Assembly: GCF_021018805.1 (NCBI RefSeq)
Contig: NC_086251.1
Coordinates: 39,006,767 to 39,070,766 of the forward strand
Direction of reading: 5' to 3'
Origin: Prinia subflava
Taxonomy: Eukaryota > Chordata > Aves > Passeriformes > Cisticolidae
Length of the DNA: 64,000 nt
Numbering within the stretch: position 1 is the first letter of the stretch; each line of letters opens with the position of its first letter. This document shows positions 51,001 to 63,960 of this stretch, one piece after another. The notes under the pieces were generated by a model. The model was not told where the DNA came from, searched no databases, and was given only the letters and a program-made list of their open reading frames with translations. The position numbers were made by a program, and so were the translations under genes.

Positions 51001-54000
51001 AATGGAAGGAAACAATCAAAGAACTTGGTAGAAATATTAGGAATTCATACCTTAAAAATTTCTGCAACTTTTTATCTGGAAAATTTTGCAATCTTGAGTT
51101 AATTACAGGAGATGAAAAAAGTTTCACCTCTGAAAGGAAGTGATTAATATAAGCTTTAAAATGTTCCCCCAAAATCTGTAGGAGGCCTTTTCCTACAGTG
51201 TATTTGTAGGGAAAAAAATCATCCTCCAAGCAAAACAAAAGTACAGCAGATCTATTTGTCTGTCCATTAAAGGACCTGTCCTGTCTGGGTGAAATAGTAT
51301 CTAAGTGAGTGAGTTAAAGCAAGGTACTCCACAGTCAGTTCTTGGAAGAGGCACATCCTTAATAAGCTTCCTCATGGTTTGTTCAATCCTCTTTTATGTG
51401 CTATGCTTGGTTCCATCAGGGACTTGGGGTCATGGAAAAGGAGATATTTGAGATGGAAAGGCGCTGCAGTTGCAGAATTCCTTACACACAGGACACTGTC
51501 TATAGCAAAATTTACTCCTGTCCTGGAGCTGGGATAAGCCACTGTGACTAGCTGTCTCCTGTATCCTAAATCTGACAGCATATCTTTCCACAGCTAATAA
51601 GCTGGAATTTGCAAAAATTCAAAAGGGCTTTGGGCACAATGCTCACACAGTAAGAACCTAAAGCTAATGTCAATCCCACTGGGAGGGAATACTTTGCAGA
51701 GGCACAGAGATCAGGACTACACCAATTATCTACTAATGTTTCAGGAACAGATCCTGAAACTACTGCTAAATTAAAACTTGGGCTAGGGTTGACCTGGGAC
51801 TTCCCTGCATCCTTGTCTGACTCTGAGTCTCACCACTGCTATTTCACTCTATTACCTGTGATGGATGCAAATCTCCAATTGATGAGCAGTTGCTCTTCCC
51901 TAACAAATAGGTATAAATCTGTTATGGGAATCCTACTGGATATTTCTCAGCTTTCTTGAAATGACTCTCTAAACACAGCTGCCTCACAGTCATGGTAAAC
52001 ATTCTTCACAAAGGCCAGTTTGCTCTACAGGCCCCAAGGAATGTGACAGCTTGATACCTGGATAAGCCTGGGCTCGGTTTCTGTTTCTACAGAAAAGCTG
52101 GAGTCTCCAGTGGATGTTGGTAAACAAACCCTGGAGCCATTACTTGATAGGGATCATAAGCTGTTACTCAGCACCTTGCAATATGGAGTTGGATGTGACC
52201 TAAATGAAAGAGAATAAAAAGTAAGAAAAGTATTTCAGAGATACCTGAGATGAGCCATTGCACACAGAGCAAGCAGGTACTGAGGTGTAGTGCCCAATTA
52301 TTCCTCTGTTAACTCATGGCCTGACTTGATCACCATGCACCAGGCTGAAGTACTCACTGAAGTATTGTAGCTGCTGGTGGGCTCAAAACCTCTTCCTCAA
52401 TGTCCATATATGCCCAGATCTAAGTGCAGGAACAGAAGGAAGGGTATTAGCAGGGAGAGTGGGATAGATTGCAATCCACTCCTGTTATCAAATATAGGGA
52501 CTTCTAGTCTAGAAGATGGAGTCGTTTTAATCTTTGGTCTCTGAAAGCTGAGACTAGGTAGATTAATGTTAGAAGAAGCATGCACAAAAGTCAATACTGA
52601 TATCCATTAGATAAGTACATTTAAAAGTGTTTAGCTCACCTTTGCTTAGAAGGGTTTATGTCTTCCCAGGAATTAAATGGTAGAAAGCATAAGTTATAGC
52701 TCAAGGCCTCAAAGTAAACATCACCTGGTAAAATTCAAACTGGTGAGGAGCCAGATCTCTCTGAACTTGCTGCTGCTTTCTGGGAGCTTCTGTTTGTTAT
52801 TGTGGTGGGGAGGCCACATATGGAAGGTAAAAAGCTATTGTTGTTGTTGTAGGACCAATTCCATCTCCATGACTAAGACTGAGTGGAATTCACTGATGAA
52901 TAAGATACTACTGGCTCTGGTACATGATGGTAGAATTAAGCACCAAAAGAACATACCTGGAAACCTGGGCTTGACTGTGCTAGTGTTAGGCACCACGTGT
53001 GAAATGCCAGGCATGCCAATGCCAGACAGCTTCTACACTCACTTGGCAGTACAGAGAAGGCTGCTTCTGCCCACCACAGGGCACAGCAGATCACCTTGGT
53101 GGCTTTAACACACTAGCTTTTCTGAGAGGATTTCCCCATGCACTGTGATCAACCTGAAGGGACTGTTGCCCCGCGGATCAGTGGAAAGGTTTTCAGGTTT
53201 ACACTTTTGCAGGTAGACAAATATGACCTGAAGAAAGATCAGAAAAAACCAGAAAATATTTAAGTGCTTCAAGAGGTGACTCACTGGGTCTCAGGAAGGA
53301 CTACAGGACTCCCATAGTATTGAAGTGCTAGTAAAGTAAAAATGGGCTTCAAGGACTGGGGCTATTAGCAGAGAAGCCCTTGTTTAGCTGTAAGTGATCT
53401 CATTCAAGTGCAGTATTGATACCAGAGAAAGAGGGACATCAGAAAGTTAAAACTATAATCCTGAGACTGGCAGAGGGAAGAATGAACAAAAAAGAGAAAC
53501 CTGCTGTCAGCAAGAGCTAACCTGTTCATTGAAAGTCTATCGATCTTGTTTCCTCTGGTCCTGTGTTGCAGCAAATAAGGGAATCATCATCACCACTATC
53601 AACACAGTATTTGCCTTCTTTCAAGCAGATGGCACCCTAAGCCAGATGAATAAGGCTTGAATCTGTCTTTAATAACTTACTAGTTATTTTCAATTATTGT
53701 GTGTTTGACTCCAGTGTACAAGGGAGTTATAAACGATGCACTTAGCCCAGTATTACCTTCATGGTTGCAGGGGAGATAGGACAGGGGTGAGTGAGAGAGA
53801 ACCCTCTGGTACTTGAAAACTCTCTGCATTACAATGCCTGCAGCCTTGTCATGACCCACCAGAAAGTCACAGTCTCATTCTCTGTCACTGCGATGTCCCA
53901 AATGATGTCCCAAATATCCCAAATGATGCAGATGAATTTAATCACACAGAGGCCTGAAACACTTTCCAAGGGAAAAAAAAAAAACAAAACCAGTTTCTGT

Positions 54001-54420
54001 CACTGAAACGAAAGTGGAAAATTTGCAGCACAGTTAAGCTCAGAGACTCTCCTCAACCCCAGCTTTTCACCAAGAAAGGATTATTCTAACCACAACTCAG
54101 AGCAATCTGAGAGTGGCTGCTGAGATGCTTCTCAATTTTAAATGTAAAGCCGCACTTTGAGAGGATGGCTGGCAGACAGAAGGGGGAATGCGATCGCTGT
54201 GGCTGCGGAGCTGAAGGCATCCGGAGTTACCGCAGTCACCACCAGATAGTGGGATCACCCTTTGTCCCAGCTCTGGGCGGGAACCAGAGACTGCCTGGTG
54301 GGCCAAAGGCTTGCAGCATCACCGTTTGGATGGGGCAGGCGCTCTGACCGTAATCCAAGGCCTGGAGAAGGAGCTTCCGTTACCTGTTTCTTTCTCCCCT
54401 AGGGCTGCTTTCCCAAGATC
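48061..54420. other. Gene desert, no gene seen
   Basis: Unique sequence. A short direct repeat of GATGTCCCAAAT occurs twice at 53892-53915, and A-runs lie near 53973. No domain was recognised in the open frames. Confidence 0.5.
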
Positions 54421-54424
54421 CGTG

Positions 54425-54585
54425 GAAAACAAACAAACAAACAAACAAACAAACACAAAAACAAAACAAAAATAAACAAAACAAAAAACCCGAAACAAAA
54501 ACAAAAACGAAAAACAAAACAAAACAACAACAAACCACAAAAAAACCCAACCAAACTAGAAAACCCACCACTAAACTAAAAAACC
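54425..54585. repeat. A/C-rich low-complexity tract (AAAC)n-type
   Basis: It starts as a near-perfect (AAAC)n array at 54430-54460 and decays into mixed AAAAC, AACAA and AAACC words. Confidence 0.9.
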
Positions 54586-54949
54586 CCACGGCAGCTGGGG
54601 GTCACACACCTCCACTCCGGGACGGCCAGGGAGCATAGAGATCCGACCCTGAGCCCCTTCTGGAGTCTCCTGTGTCAGAGGTAAGCATAAGGACGTTTCG
54701 GAGGGTGGTGGCTGCCCCCAGAGAGATCTCTGATAAACAGCAAGAAACAAGTGTTGCTACAAATGGCTAATCACTCCTAGTATCAGCCTAGCAAGAGAAT
54801 AAAACTGGATTTCCCTAAGGAACAAAGATGTAGTACTCCTGCATCCCCTTCCTGCAAATTCAGACAGTTGCGAAGACCGCGGGTGCGACAGAGCAATTTC
54901 TCTCGCAGACCACGTTCTCCTACTGTGCAGTGTATAGAAACATTCTAAA

Positions 54950-56230
54950 AGAAGCACAACAGCCTCTCCAGGCATACAACACCTTGGCGGACGGGCGGAG
55001 CGGAGTTGCCCCTCCAGCCGGCGGTGCTGGGGAGGGGTCCCCGCAGCCGAGCCCGGCAGCGGCCGCTCACTCCTGCACGGACTGCAGGCTCCTGCCGGGA
55101 GAAGTGTCACTCTCCAGAGTCAAGCAAATATGATTATCTCTCCCTCTCTGCCCACATTGTCGTAGTCTACATTGTCTACCCCCACCCCTTTCCCATCCGC
55201 CTCAAAAATTCAAGGAGAGATGGAAAAAACAGGCAGAAGTGCCGGCGTTTGCTACGTTTGCTTCTGACGCCAGAAGGGATTTAGGGATATTACCGGCAGC
55301 TTATTTAGAGAGTCCAAAAGCACACCAAGAGCAAAATAAAAGAACAGGAAAAAAACACGTTGGATTTAAGCACACAGTCGGGGAGCATCTGTTCAGGAGC
55401 CGAGGCAAAGGCTGCTCTGGTTATTCAGACAAATTTCCAGGGAAAGGAACCACGTCCCGCTCTGAGCAAACGTCCCAGTTCATGTAAAACGCAACTAATG
55501 CTGGAAACACACACACACACACATACACTCGCACTTACACACACAGCTCTCTCCCTATTGTTTATATACGCCCTATTTAGGGACAGTGCAATGAGAAAGC
55601 GCTGTGGCATACCGGCCTCCTTACCGCCGGGAAAGAAAGCGGGGACATTTCTCTGCTCCCAGCAGCCGGGGCTGGGGGTCTCTCCTCCCGCGGAGCCGAG
55701 CTACGCCGCGGTGCGCGGTGCGAGGCAGAGCGGTGCCGATGCCTCCCCCCGCTGCCCCTCTCCTTCCGAGGGTGCTCCAGCTGGACTTGAGGGATGGGGC
55801 GGGCAACGTGAGACTGCCCAATGTACAGCTTTCCTTTCAAAAAGCTGGCTTCTCCGAAGTGACAAAACCCCGAGAGAGCGCGATTTTTACCCCGTTCACA
55901 GCCGATGTTGCTTCACTGCGTCCCCTTCCTCGGGGTGCGGGTCACAAAAAGCAGGGGCTGCGTCCCGCGGGGGCCAGGTATGGCCCAGGACTGGGAGAAG
56001 GGAAAGAGCCACGACGAAAGTGGGACACAAGGGACAGGCTCACGCAGATTTCATGTGGTCGCCTTGAGCTGGCGTCGGGCAGGTGTCACCTGGGGAGGTT
56101 GGAAAACGGTGCTCTAGCAGGGAAGAGCCCGTGCGGTCCTTGAGTGTCACGGCTGGGGTCCAGCTTCACCACATAGCCGGGCGCTGGCAGCAAGCGTCAT
56201 TCACCTCCTGCGCTCGGCCTTTCCGCGCCG
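54950..56230. promoter_or_regulatory. CpG-rich blocks
   Basis: CpG-dense stretches lie at about 54980-55090 and 55590-56230, separated by AT-richer DNA with a (CA)n tract at about 55507-55525. Overlapping open frames in several frames argue against coding. Confidence 0.5.
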
Positions 56231-57980
56231 ATCCACAAACACAGAGCCCAGAGCCTGTAAATTCCTTTCCCTACTGCCGAGGAATTTGCATGTCCTAACA
56301 GTCTAACACCTGTCCCTCAACCCAACGAGTGGGCACTTGCATGCATACAGCCAGACACATCCACCTAAAGAGGACGAAATTCAATATGCACCTGTACATT
56401 GAAAGAAAATGCAAACCGGGCAGTGCGAGCACAAAAACTATATCTGAGTTTTGGAAAAAGCATTCCTGAAAGACAAACTAAAATATTTTTATCATTTAAA
56501 TTACATATTCCCAATGTAATTCTACCTCTTTCACTTTTCTTCCCCTCCAAAAAGAATATTCAAATTTGTTTGCAAACGAGAAACTGTATTTTATGCACAT
56601 AGGCATAGAAATACTGAAGCTAATAGGCAGAGAAATTTTAAACTTGAAGAAAACTTCCATAATTTTTAAAAAGAAAGTTGTACTGTTATTAATATAGGAA
56701 GCCGGTCTTGATAGCGTTTTTTGTATCTTCCATGTTGCTGTAACTATGCAAATACAAAATGATGGTAAATTTGCAAGACCAATACGTTAATAATTCTACT
56801 GCAATTATTTGATTATTTTAAATTAATTTTTCCATTCAGAACTTTACAATTCTTTGATTTTGCAACTGTATTTACCAGGAGTGGGATTTATAATACATAA
56901 ATTGTTATTTTCTTTTGATAGTTACAATTTACTAGTGGTAGGTATAGGTTAAAAACTACACGGTAGAAAGGACGCTTTATTCAAATCATGTGGAAGCCCC
57001 CACCTTCATCCTAAATTGTGTGCATACAAAGAACAAACAAAGCCTTCAAATGTGCAGAACAACTGAATGTTGTGGGTTGGTTGGTTTTTTTTTCTCCTAG
57101 GTGACATTTAATATTATTATAAGTGGAGGGTTTTTCTATATATATGTGAAGATAGAAACTATGTGGCTCATACTGTGATATCCAGAGATTAACAGGCTGT
57201 TCACAGAACTCTGGCTGAAGTAAAGGAGATGTCGGATAAAGATCTGCGTGTCTTGACAATGAAGCTGAGGTGAATTTCCCAAACTGCTGAGAGGTTGCTG
57301 AGTTCATAGATATGGTAACTAATCAATGAATCTGCACCTAAGCCCCACGTCGGCCACTCCATGCTGCTCTTGCAAAGTGAGCGGCAGCAGGTCTTTGCAG
57401 GTAACGGGTCCCTAGCCTGGGTTAGGCTTTGGTTCCAGGTTCAATCCGGGAAGCCAAGAGAAATTCGGTAGGTCGCACGGACGTGGAGGGGGAGCTTCCA
57501 GCTCGGCCTCCTGCCCAGGACGCTTGTTATTTTCCTGATACAGGGTAAGCATCGACCTTTACCATGGAGAGAAGCCCTGGTCCAGCATGCCGAGCAGAAC
57601 TACATGGGGTCCTTCACAGCAACCCTTCCTGGACCTCTTGCCAGCAAACTTTCTCTGGAGGCGTTGGCATCACCCTTTTCTCCATCACATACATCTCCTA
57701 CAAGCATTTAGGCCACAAGCTTACAGGTCTCCTACAAGCAGCAGGAAAAGCCCATGCTTCTCACAGCCCTTATGTTCCCTTCCCCCGTTGCTGAATACTT
57801 TCTGCCGTATTAGGTGCTAAGAAATGAACTAGACGCCCCAAAGACAAATGTCCCACACAGGGATATTTCAAATCTCATCCCTGGTGAGGAGGAACATAAT
57901 CAAGAGAAACACTAGTCAGACTAGGGCACTGGCAGGGGCAGGTGGTCAGCAGCAGGGCCTGTGACATGGTCCCTGTGCTA
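56231..57980. other. AT-rich intergenic DNA
   Basis: Unique, strongly AT-rich at about 56360-57000, with TAAT cores. No repeat family or gene was recognised. Confidence 0.45.
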
Positions 57981-57989
57981 GGGCTAAGT

Positions 57990-59110
57990 CGGTGACACCA
58001 GGAACTCCCGATGGAGCCTGAGCCACGGCCAAGAGCGAGAAGCCCTGTGGAGCGTGGAGCCGCCCATAGATGCTGCGACTCTGCTTTGGTGCTCAGCACG
58101 GTGCTGCACGCAGCAAAATCGCCTCACCTTCTTTCCTCTGGCTTCACGGCTGAAAGCAGCGCCAGAGCAGTGTGTGTGGCTTCTCGCACACCGGGTGAAA
58201 GAACCCGTTTCGGGACAGCACACGGACTGTAAAGGCCGTACCCGGCTCTCCAGCCTGGGCCCCCCACCGGGATTCAGTTGCCAGGAGCTTTTGCAGCCCA
58301 GATCCCGGTCCTGCTGCGCCTCTTTCCTGCACGGTAGCCGAGGTTTGGGTTTGGAACAGCTGGAGGAGGGGTCAAGAGATCGACCCGACGTCCCGGGTTG
58401 CTGGCTGCGGGCCGCCCGTCTTCCTCTGGCTGCCTGCGTCCCTCGGGGCTGGATGGGGGTCCCGGCAGGGACCCTTGTCGAATACAGGCTCTGGGAAAAG
58501 GACATCAGCTTGTGCAGGAAGAGGGGTATGTGGGCAGAGTCAGAGCACGACGGGGAAGCCAAAATGCCTCTCAGCACCGCGACTGGCGCCGCATCATCCC
58601 TGGGATATTGTTATCGCTGCATTTGGCAGAAAATTCAAGGAGAAATCACTCTGAAATGTCGTTTTCTGACTGCCAGAATCCCGAGGGGAAAAAGTCCTCC
58701 ACGCCTAAGGGCATCTGTCCTTCCTCGAAGGCGAGTCCCGTTTGGGAGGCAGTGGCCAGGGGCAGCAATCATTTTGCAACAGCGTTCTTCTCCGAAGGAA
58801 ATAAAAAGTGTGTATTTCCAGTACAATTCTACATTAAATATTGCGGCGCTTCAACTTTGCAAATGAGCTGGGTGGGTTTTACCCTGCGGTATCACACCGC
58901 AGCTGCAGGAGAGAAGCGTTTTGCGAACGAAACCCAGAGCGCAAAGGCGGCCCCTTGCCCTGCCAGCCGGGCGCAGCGGCTGCTCGGCAGCCGCGGGCTG
59001 CTCCGGCCCGTCCCGCCGGCCTGCCGGCCCCTCCCGCCCCCGGGAGAGGCTTCTGGCGGGGGAGCGGCGGCGCGGGGTGCTGGGGATAGCTGCGATACGG
59101 CTCTTGCGTG
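57990..59110. promoter_or_regulatory. CpG-rich block, strongest at 58.95-59.09 kb
   Basis: CpG density peaks near 58950-59090. Two long open frames in different plus-strand frames overlap heavily (58054-58866 and 58398-59195), with no recognised domain, so neither is called. Confidence 0.5.
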
Positions 59111-59482
59111 CTTTGCAGCAGGGGTAATGGGACAACACTTTCATTTCCACGCGTCGTGTAAGCGGACAGAGCTCAGCCACGGATACGCCGTGTAAAAAAC
59201 TGACTGAGTTTCATCGCTGAAACTTTGAGCTGGAGAGGAAGAAACTTTCGTTTACTTTATGAAGGTCCGCAACTAATAGTGAACTCCGCGCCCGGTTACG
59301 TCTCTGCTATTCCATGTCGCAAGTAACTTGTTTTCACGCGCATCAATAATGTCACCTCTGGGATCGACGCTGAGGCCCCCCGAGGACCCGCGCAAGACAG
59401 GAGGGGATGGGACAAGGAGTAAGGGCACCTCGGCTCGCTTTTCTCGTACCCTTCTGTTGTTGTTATTTTTGTTGTTGTTTGC

Positions 59483-59506
59483 GGGGGGGGGGGGGGGGGG
59501 GGGGGG
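59483..59506. repeat. Poly-G tract (24 G)
   Basis: An uninterrupted run of 24 G, 135 bp before the pentanucleotide array. It could form a G-quadruplex. Confidence 0.95.
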
Positions 59507-59640
59507 TGTTGGTTGTTCCCGTTTTATTATTTCAACGAAATAAACCCCTCAGGGCGGGGTAACGACCGGGTTTTCTACAGGCAGTAAAACATTAAAAGGG
59601 CCACAAACCTTTCAGTATAAATCAAAAAACTAATTTCATT

Positions 59641-59755
59641 TCTCTTCTCTTCTCTTCTCTTCTCTTCTCTTCTCTTCTCTTCTCTTCTCTTCTCTTCTCT
59701 TCTCTTCTCTTCTCTTCTCTTCTCTTCTCTTCTCTTCTCTTCCCTTCTCTTCTCT
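59641..59755. repeat. (TCTCT)23 polypyrimidine array
   Basis: About 23 pentanucleotide units with one TCCCT variant at 59741-59745. The unit is a mirror repeat, so the array can form intramolecular triplex (H-DNA). Confidence 0.97.
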
Positions 59756-60169
59756 TTCCTACTCTATCAGGGAAAAAACCACAAACACCTCAGTGTTTTG
59801 TGACTATGTAATGCAGAAGAAGACATGGTTTTGAAGGGAAACGCAGTCCTTTTTCTGCCGGGCGTGCAGCTGTGTTCTGTGCACTGCACGACACAGATGT
59901 TCCCACCTGCAGAAGAACCTCAGGTCATCTCAGAGTTCCGGAGCAACATGGCATGAACAAGCCTAATGCGCAGGATGAAGGTACTCGTTTTGGATAAAAC
60001 GTTTTGGAACAAGTAAAGCTATAGGAACTGGAAACCCTTAAAGATAAAGAATGGAGAAAAAGAAAATATACACTTCCAAGCCTGGCCAGGAAGGATCGTC
60101 ACCGGCTTTTGGTCTCAAAAACAAATATTTAGGGGGTCGGGTTAACCGTGAGCAAGGATTAGCGGACAC

Positions 60170-60680
60170 AAAGTCAAACAAGGAGACTTCCTCCCCGGCG
60201 GAGCCACCTGTAGGAGCGCAGCCCGCGCCGCTGCTCGCCGTTCCTCTCCCAGCCCCCGAGTGGGACTGCACGGCCTCAGCGAAGGAGAACCTCCCTGGTA
60301 GCCAAGGCCTCCTCCACCAAAGAGATGAGCGAGGGGATAATAATTCCTTCACTGTAAGACATTCGTCACTATAAATCGTCAAGAGAAGCGGCGCCGCGAG
60401 GTGCAGGAGAGGTCCCCAGAGCCGCGCTTGGCTTACAGCTGCCTTTCGTAACAACACAGCCAGGAGATAACCTGGCACTGATTTAGTTCGCCGTGCGGGG
60501 GAGTTCCTAAGTTCCCGGCCCTTAGGTGCGCTGGGCTCTGTCGGCACAAGCGGGAGCTGGCGGCCGCAGCCCGCGCTCTGCCCGGCCCCTCCCCGGCACC
60601 GAGCGACCCCCGAACGCTCTTGGTGTCAGCGGGCCGTGCTGCCCCTCGCCTTCCTGGCTGCGTCTCCCGGGCTCCCGCGG
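60170..60680. promoter_or_regulatory. CpG-rich block
   Basis: CpG-dense by eye, with no exon recognised. If synteny holds, it lies upstream of PAX9. Confidence 0.45.
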
Positions 60681-60939
60681 GAAAGGCATCCCTGCCACTG
60701 CCGTGGCACAGAGGAGCGGACTTGCAACAGTGTGATCTCAAACGACAGTCACGAAGGAAAACAAAGTCAGACTTGCTGCTATGCGTCCAGGAAGACGACA
60801 GAGCTAGCAGGACTCTCAAACGCTTCTGGTTACTTGAAAGCAGCTCGAAAATGCAATTATTCCTGTAGGTGGCACTGGTACTAGGTGCTGCAGAAGCTAA
60901 GGCAGAAATGGAGAAAATTGCCTAGGAATTCCCAATGGG

Positions 60940-61300
60940 TTCCTATAATTTAAGACAGAACAATAGAGTTATTTTTTTCATTTACTCTAAATTCATGTAA
61001 CATGCGACAAATGAAAACCTGATTTCTTTTTTTAGAACAAAATATGCTTTTAAAATCTAGTCCTCTGTAGCTTAATGGTCTGGTCCACGAGAATTGTCTA
61101 TTCCCCTATATGTCATTAAACAAATCCTAGTGCAAATAGAAACTAACTCAACACGGCTCATTCAAGCAAAATGCTTGCACCAGGAAAGCCCTAATGAGAT
61201 ACTGTCTGGTTTCCAGAGGAGTTGCTAAGTACTATTGGCGACAAAGTTATTAAATCTGTCCAAGCAGCTAACACATCATTAAGATACCCCACCTAACCCT
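60940..61300. promoter_or_regulatory. Candidate conserved non-coding element near the CpG-rich cluster
   Basis: A repeat-free AT-rich segment between two CpG blocks, with AAGCCCTAATGAGATACTG, TAAGTACTATTGGCGAC and ACATCATTAAGATACCCC. Homeodomain-type TAAT and TTAAG cores are frequent. Confidence 0.35.
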
Positions 61301-61369
61301 CTCAACCTCGATCGAATATTCAAGAGAGGGTGAAAGGGATATGACAGTGGCACCGATGTTATAGGCCAG

Positions 61370-61900
61370 GTGGAAGTCCTCGCTCTTGGGAGAGGAATTG
61401 GGACAGCCCCGGGTCTCGGCAACGGAGGGAGGCTCGGAGAGGTTTGCCGGGGAAACCTGGTCCGCGGGGACGTCCTGAACCCCCGGCCTTTCTCCCGGTT
61501 TAGCGCTACTGTGCATTTATTTCACCTGTTCACCCGTCTTCAGCGTGTTCCAGCGAAGTGCACGCACATGCCTTCACCGCAGAGGGTCTGTACGGACCTG
61601 AGACGGCGGGCTCCACCCCGACAGCGTAACCGGGCCTGCCGGTCTGCTCCCTCCTCCTGAGAATGGGTCAGATGCCCGTGGTCACTCTCCACGGGTCGTC
61701 TGAGTTTCTACAGACCCTGCCCTTCTCGCACCAGGCCGGGGACGGTTCCCCGCGGTGTCGAAGGGACTGAGAGCCCCGGCCCGCCGGGGAACCAGCCGGC
61801 TGCGAGCGGCGGGAGAAGCTGCTCGAGAACGAGCGGGGAGCTCCGGCCCAATCCCCGACACCGCGTGGGTATTTCCTGACCGCTGAAGCTGAGCTTCCCT
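61370..61900. promoter_or_regulatory. CpG-rich block
   Basis: CpG-dense. Several overlapping minus-strand open frames of about 74-120 codons share the region without a recognised domain. Confidence 0.45.
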
Positions 61901-62460
61901 GCTTCTGCACGCCAGGGAGGAGACCTTCGCAAGAGGTTGCGTTCTTATCCCAAAAGCAGGACACCTAAAAGCCTTGTGTCTCGATTTCTTGCCACGTTTC
62001 GTTTTCTTCAGTTTTTGGGTCTGTGACGGCCGAACTGATTCCAAGACTCGATTGTATTTTGCCCATCATTGCTTCATAAATACGCAGGAAATGTCCAGAC
62101 ATGGCTCGTTTGTATCTGATGAAACTTTGTTAAACAAAATTTCATCTTATTATATTTCCATTCTCCGTCTTTTCCCTGACGTTAAAATAATTTCTTAAAA
62201 TTGAAATATCACATTCTCACACGGGACAGGTCCCTCTCTACCTGCCAGCTTGTGAAAGTTTCGGAGTTGTTGTGTGTATTTCCGTGCAGGCTAATTAAAT
62301 TAAGGTAAAAATACCCTCCCCTCCGGAATCACAAATAAATGAACTCGGGCAGTTTACGCAAACATAAATATATAAGCTGGTGGTTTTTAGCGAGCTAAAA
62401 TAAGGTAGCAGGCTGTAACAAGAAACGCGACATCTACCAACAACAGATCAGCAACTCGTG
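61901..62460. other. AT-rich gap between CpG blocks
   Basis: Unique sequence with GGCTAATTAAATTAAGG at about 62289-62305, a homeodomain-type cluster. No gene was seen. Confidence 0.4.
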
Positions 62461-62499
62461 CCAGGATCATTCTTAAAAAGCCCTTTTCTCCCGAAGAGG

Positions 62500-63960
62500 G
62501 CAGGAAAGCAAGGGCAGCCTCTGCAGAAAGGCGGGGGCCGGGGGTCGCCAAGGGAGCTTTTGGGGGGCAGCAGTTCCTGCCTGCAGCGGTCCCTGTCTGC
62601 AGCTGCGCGCCGGCTGGAAAGGATGTCTCCCTGTGAAAATCTCCCTTCTCTTTCGCACAAGCGTTTGCCGGTGCATGTGCCTTGTCCCAGGCTAGCAGGC
62701 GGGGTCAGCACACCTGAGAGCTGGGGGTCAGGCCCGGTATTTTCAGGCTGGGAGGGGGAGCGGGAGCGGCGAGGTCAGCCAGGATCGAGAGCAGCCCCGC
62801 ACCCTCTCCCTCTGCCTGCTAAGGCACGCTGCCCTCGCTAACCCACTGCGCTCTGCTATTTTGTGGCATAAGGAAATGCACATGGCAGCCAGTGATGCGT
62901 GGAGGCCCCTTCATCCTGCGTTTGGTTCCTCGCAGAAAATGGGAATGGTCCCTGGAGATTCAGTGGGATTTTATATGCTCACGTGTAGAAATAGCTCTGT
63001 ACAAAATGAAAGCCCCGTGTCAAAGCTCTGTGTGTCTCGTGTCTCATGTCTTTCAATCTCACACAGCACCTTCTCTCCGGGATGGATCACCTCCCGACGT
63101 AACTCGAGGTTGTCGCTGGATTTTCGCTAACTTTCCACCTGCCTTTTCCCCGTTTTCCCTGCCTGCCTTTCAGAGGCGACCAAAATCTCCTCCGACGCCC
63201 GCAACGCGTTATCCCCTCACCCCTGCTCCAGCTCCAAGATGCTCTTTGCCCACCAAACAGTCTGCATCGCTTCCGGGGGTGGATTTCGCGGCTTTGAGCA
63301 GGAGCTGAGGGCGGGGAAGACAGGGCAGCTGCGACAGTCCCTGCGACCACGTCCGCCTCTCAGACCTTCCCCACGCCACTTCGGAAAATACGGCCACCCG
63401 ACTACACAGCTCGCCGGGGGGACTGTGTCCTTTGGGAAGGATCAGGGAGCCTCCTGTTTACAAAATACGTTATCGTGAGGGCATCCTTCTGCCCTAATAG
63501 CGCCTCAGTATTAGGCCTTCAGCCTCCTCGAGGAAGGAGAGGGTTTATCTTCCTTCCTTCCTTAAAAAAAAGAAATTCAATAAAAATCTGCAGCTTCAAA
63601 GAGGGGCTGGGGGGATGTGCCGGGTCGTATTTGTCTGGTTTTTCCCTACAAGGGGAGAGCAGAGGCATCTGTGGAGCAGAGCAAGGCACGGAAAGGCCTC
63701 ATGAAGGCGGCTCTGAGAGGAAGGAGCAGGACACGCCGAGGTGAGCACGGCGGCAAAGGAGCACTGCCGGAGCGGTGGGATACCGCAGCGCCGGGACTCT
63801 GCTATCAGCTGCGGGAGGCTGGGCACTCTGTGGAGGCCTGCCCGGTCCCAGAAAGCGCCGGAGAAGGGTTCCATGGGCGGGGGCAGCCAGGAGCTGCCAC
63901 CGCCGCCTCGCCGGTACCGGCCGCGCACCGAGGCTGCTTGCCGCTGACACGCGATTTACA
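62500..63960. promoter_or_regulatory. CpG-rich blocks at the right edge
   Basis: CpG-dense at about 62510-62850 and 63150-63960, still rich at the window end. In the expected gene order this would approach PAX9, but no paired-box sequence was found. Confidence 0.45.

Noticed and set aside
58054..59195. Two overlapping plus-strand open frames of 270 and 265 codons
   Set aside because: They overlap in different frames in CpG-rich DNA where stop codons are rare. Composition is Arg/Pro/Ala/Ser-rich with no domain.
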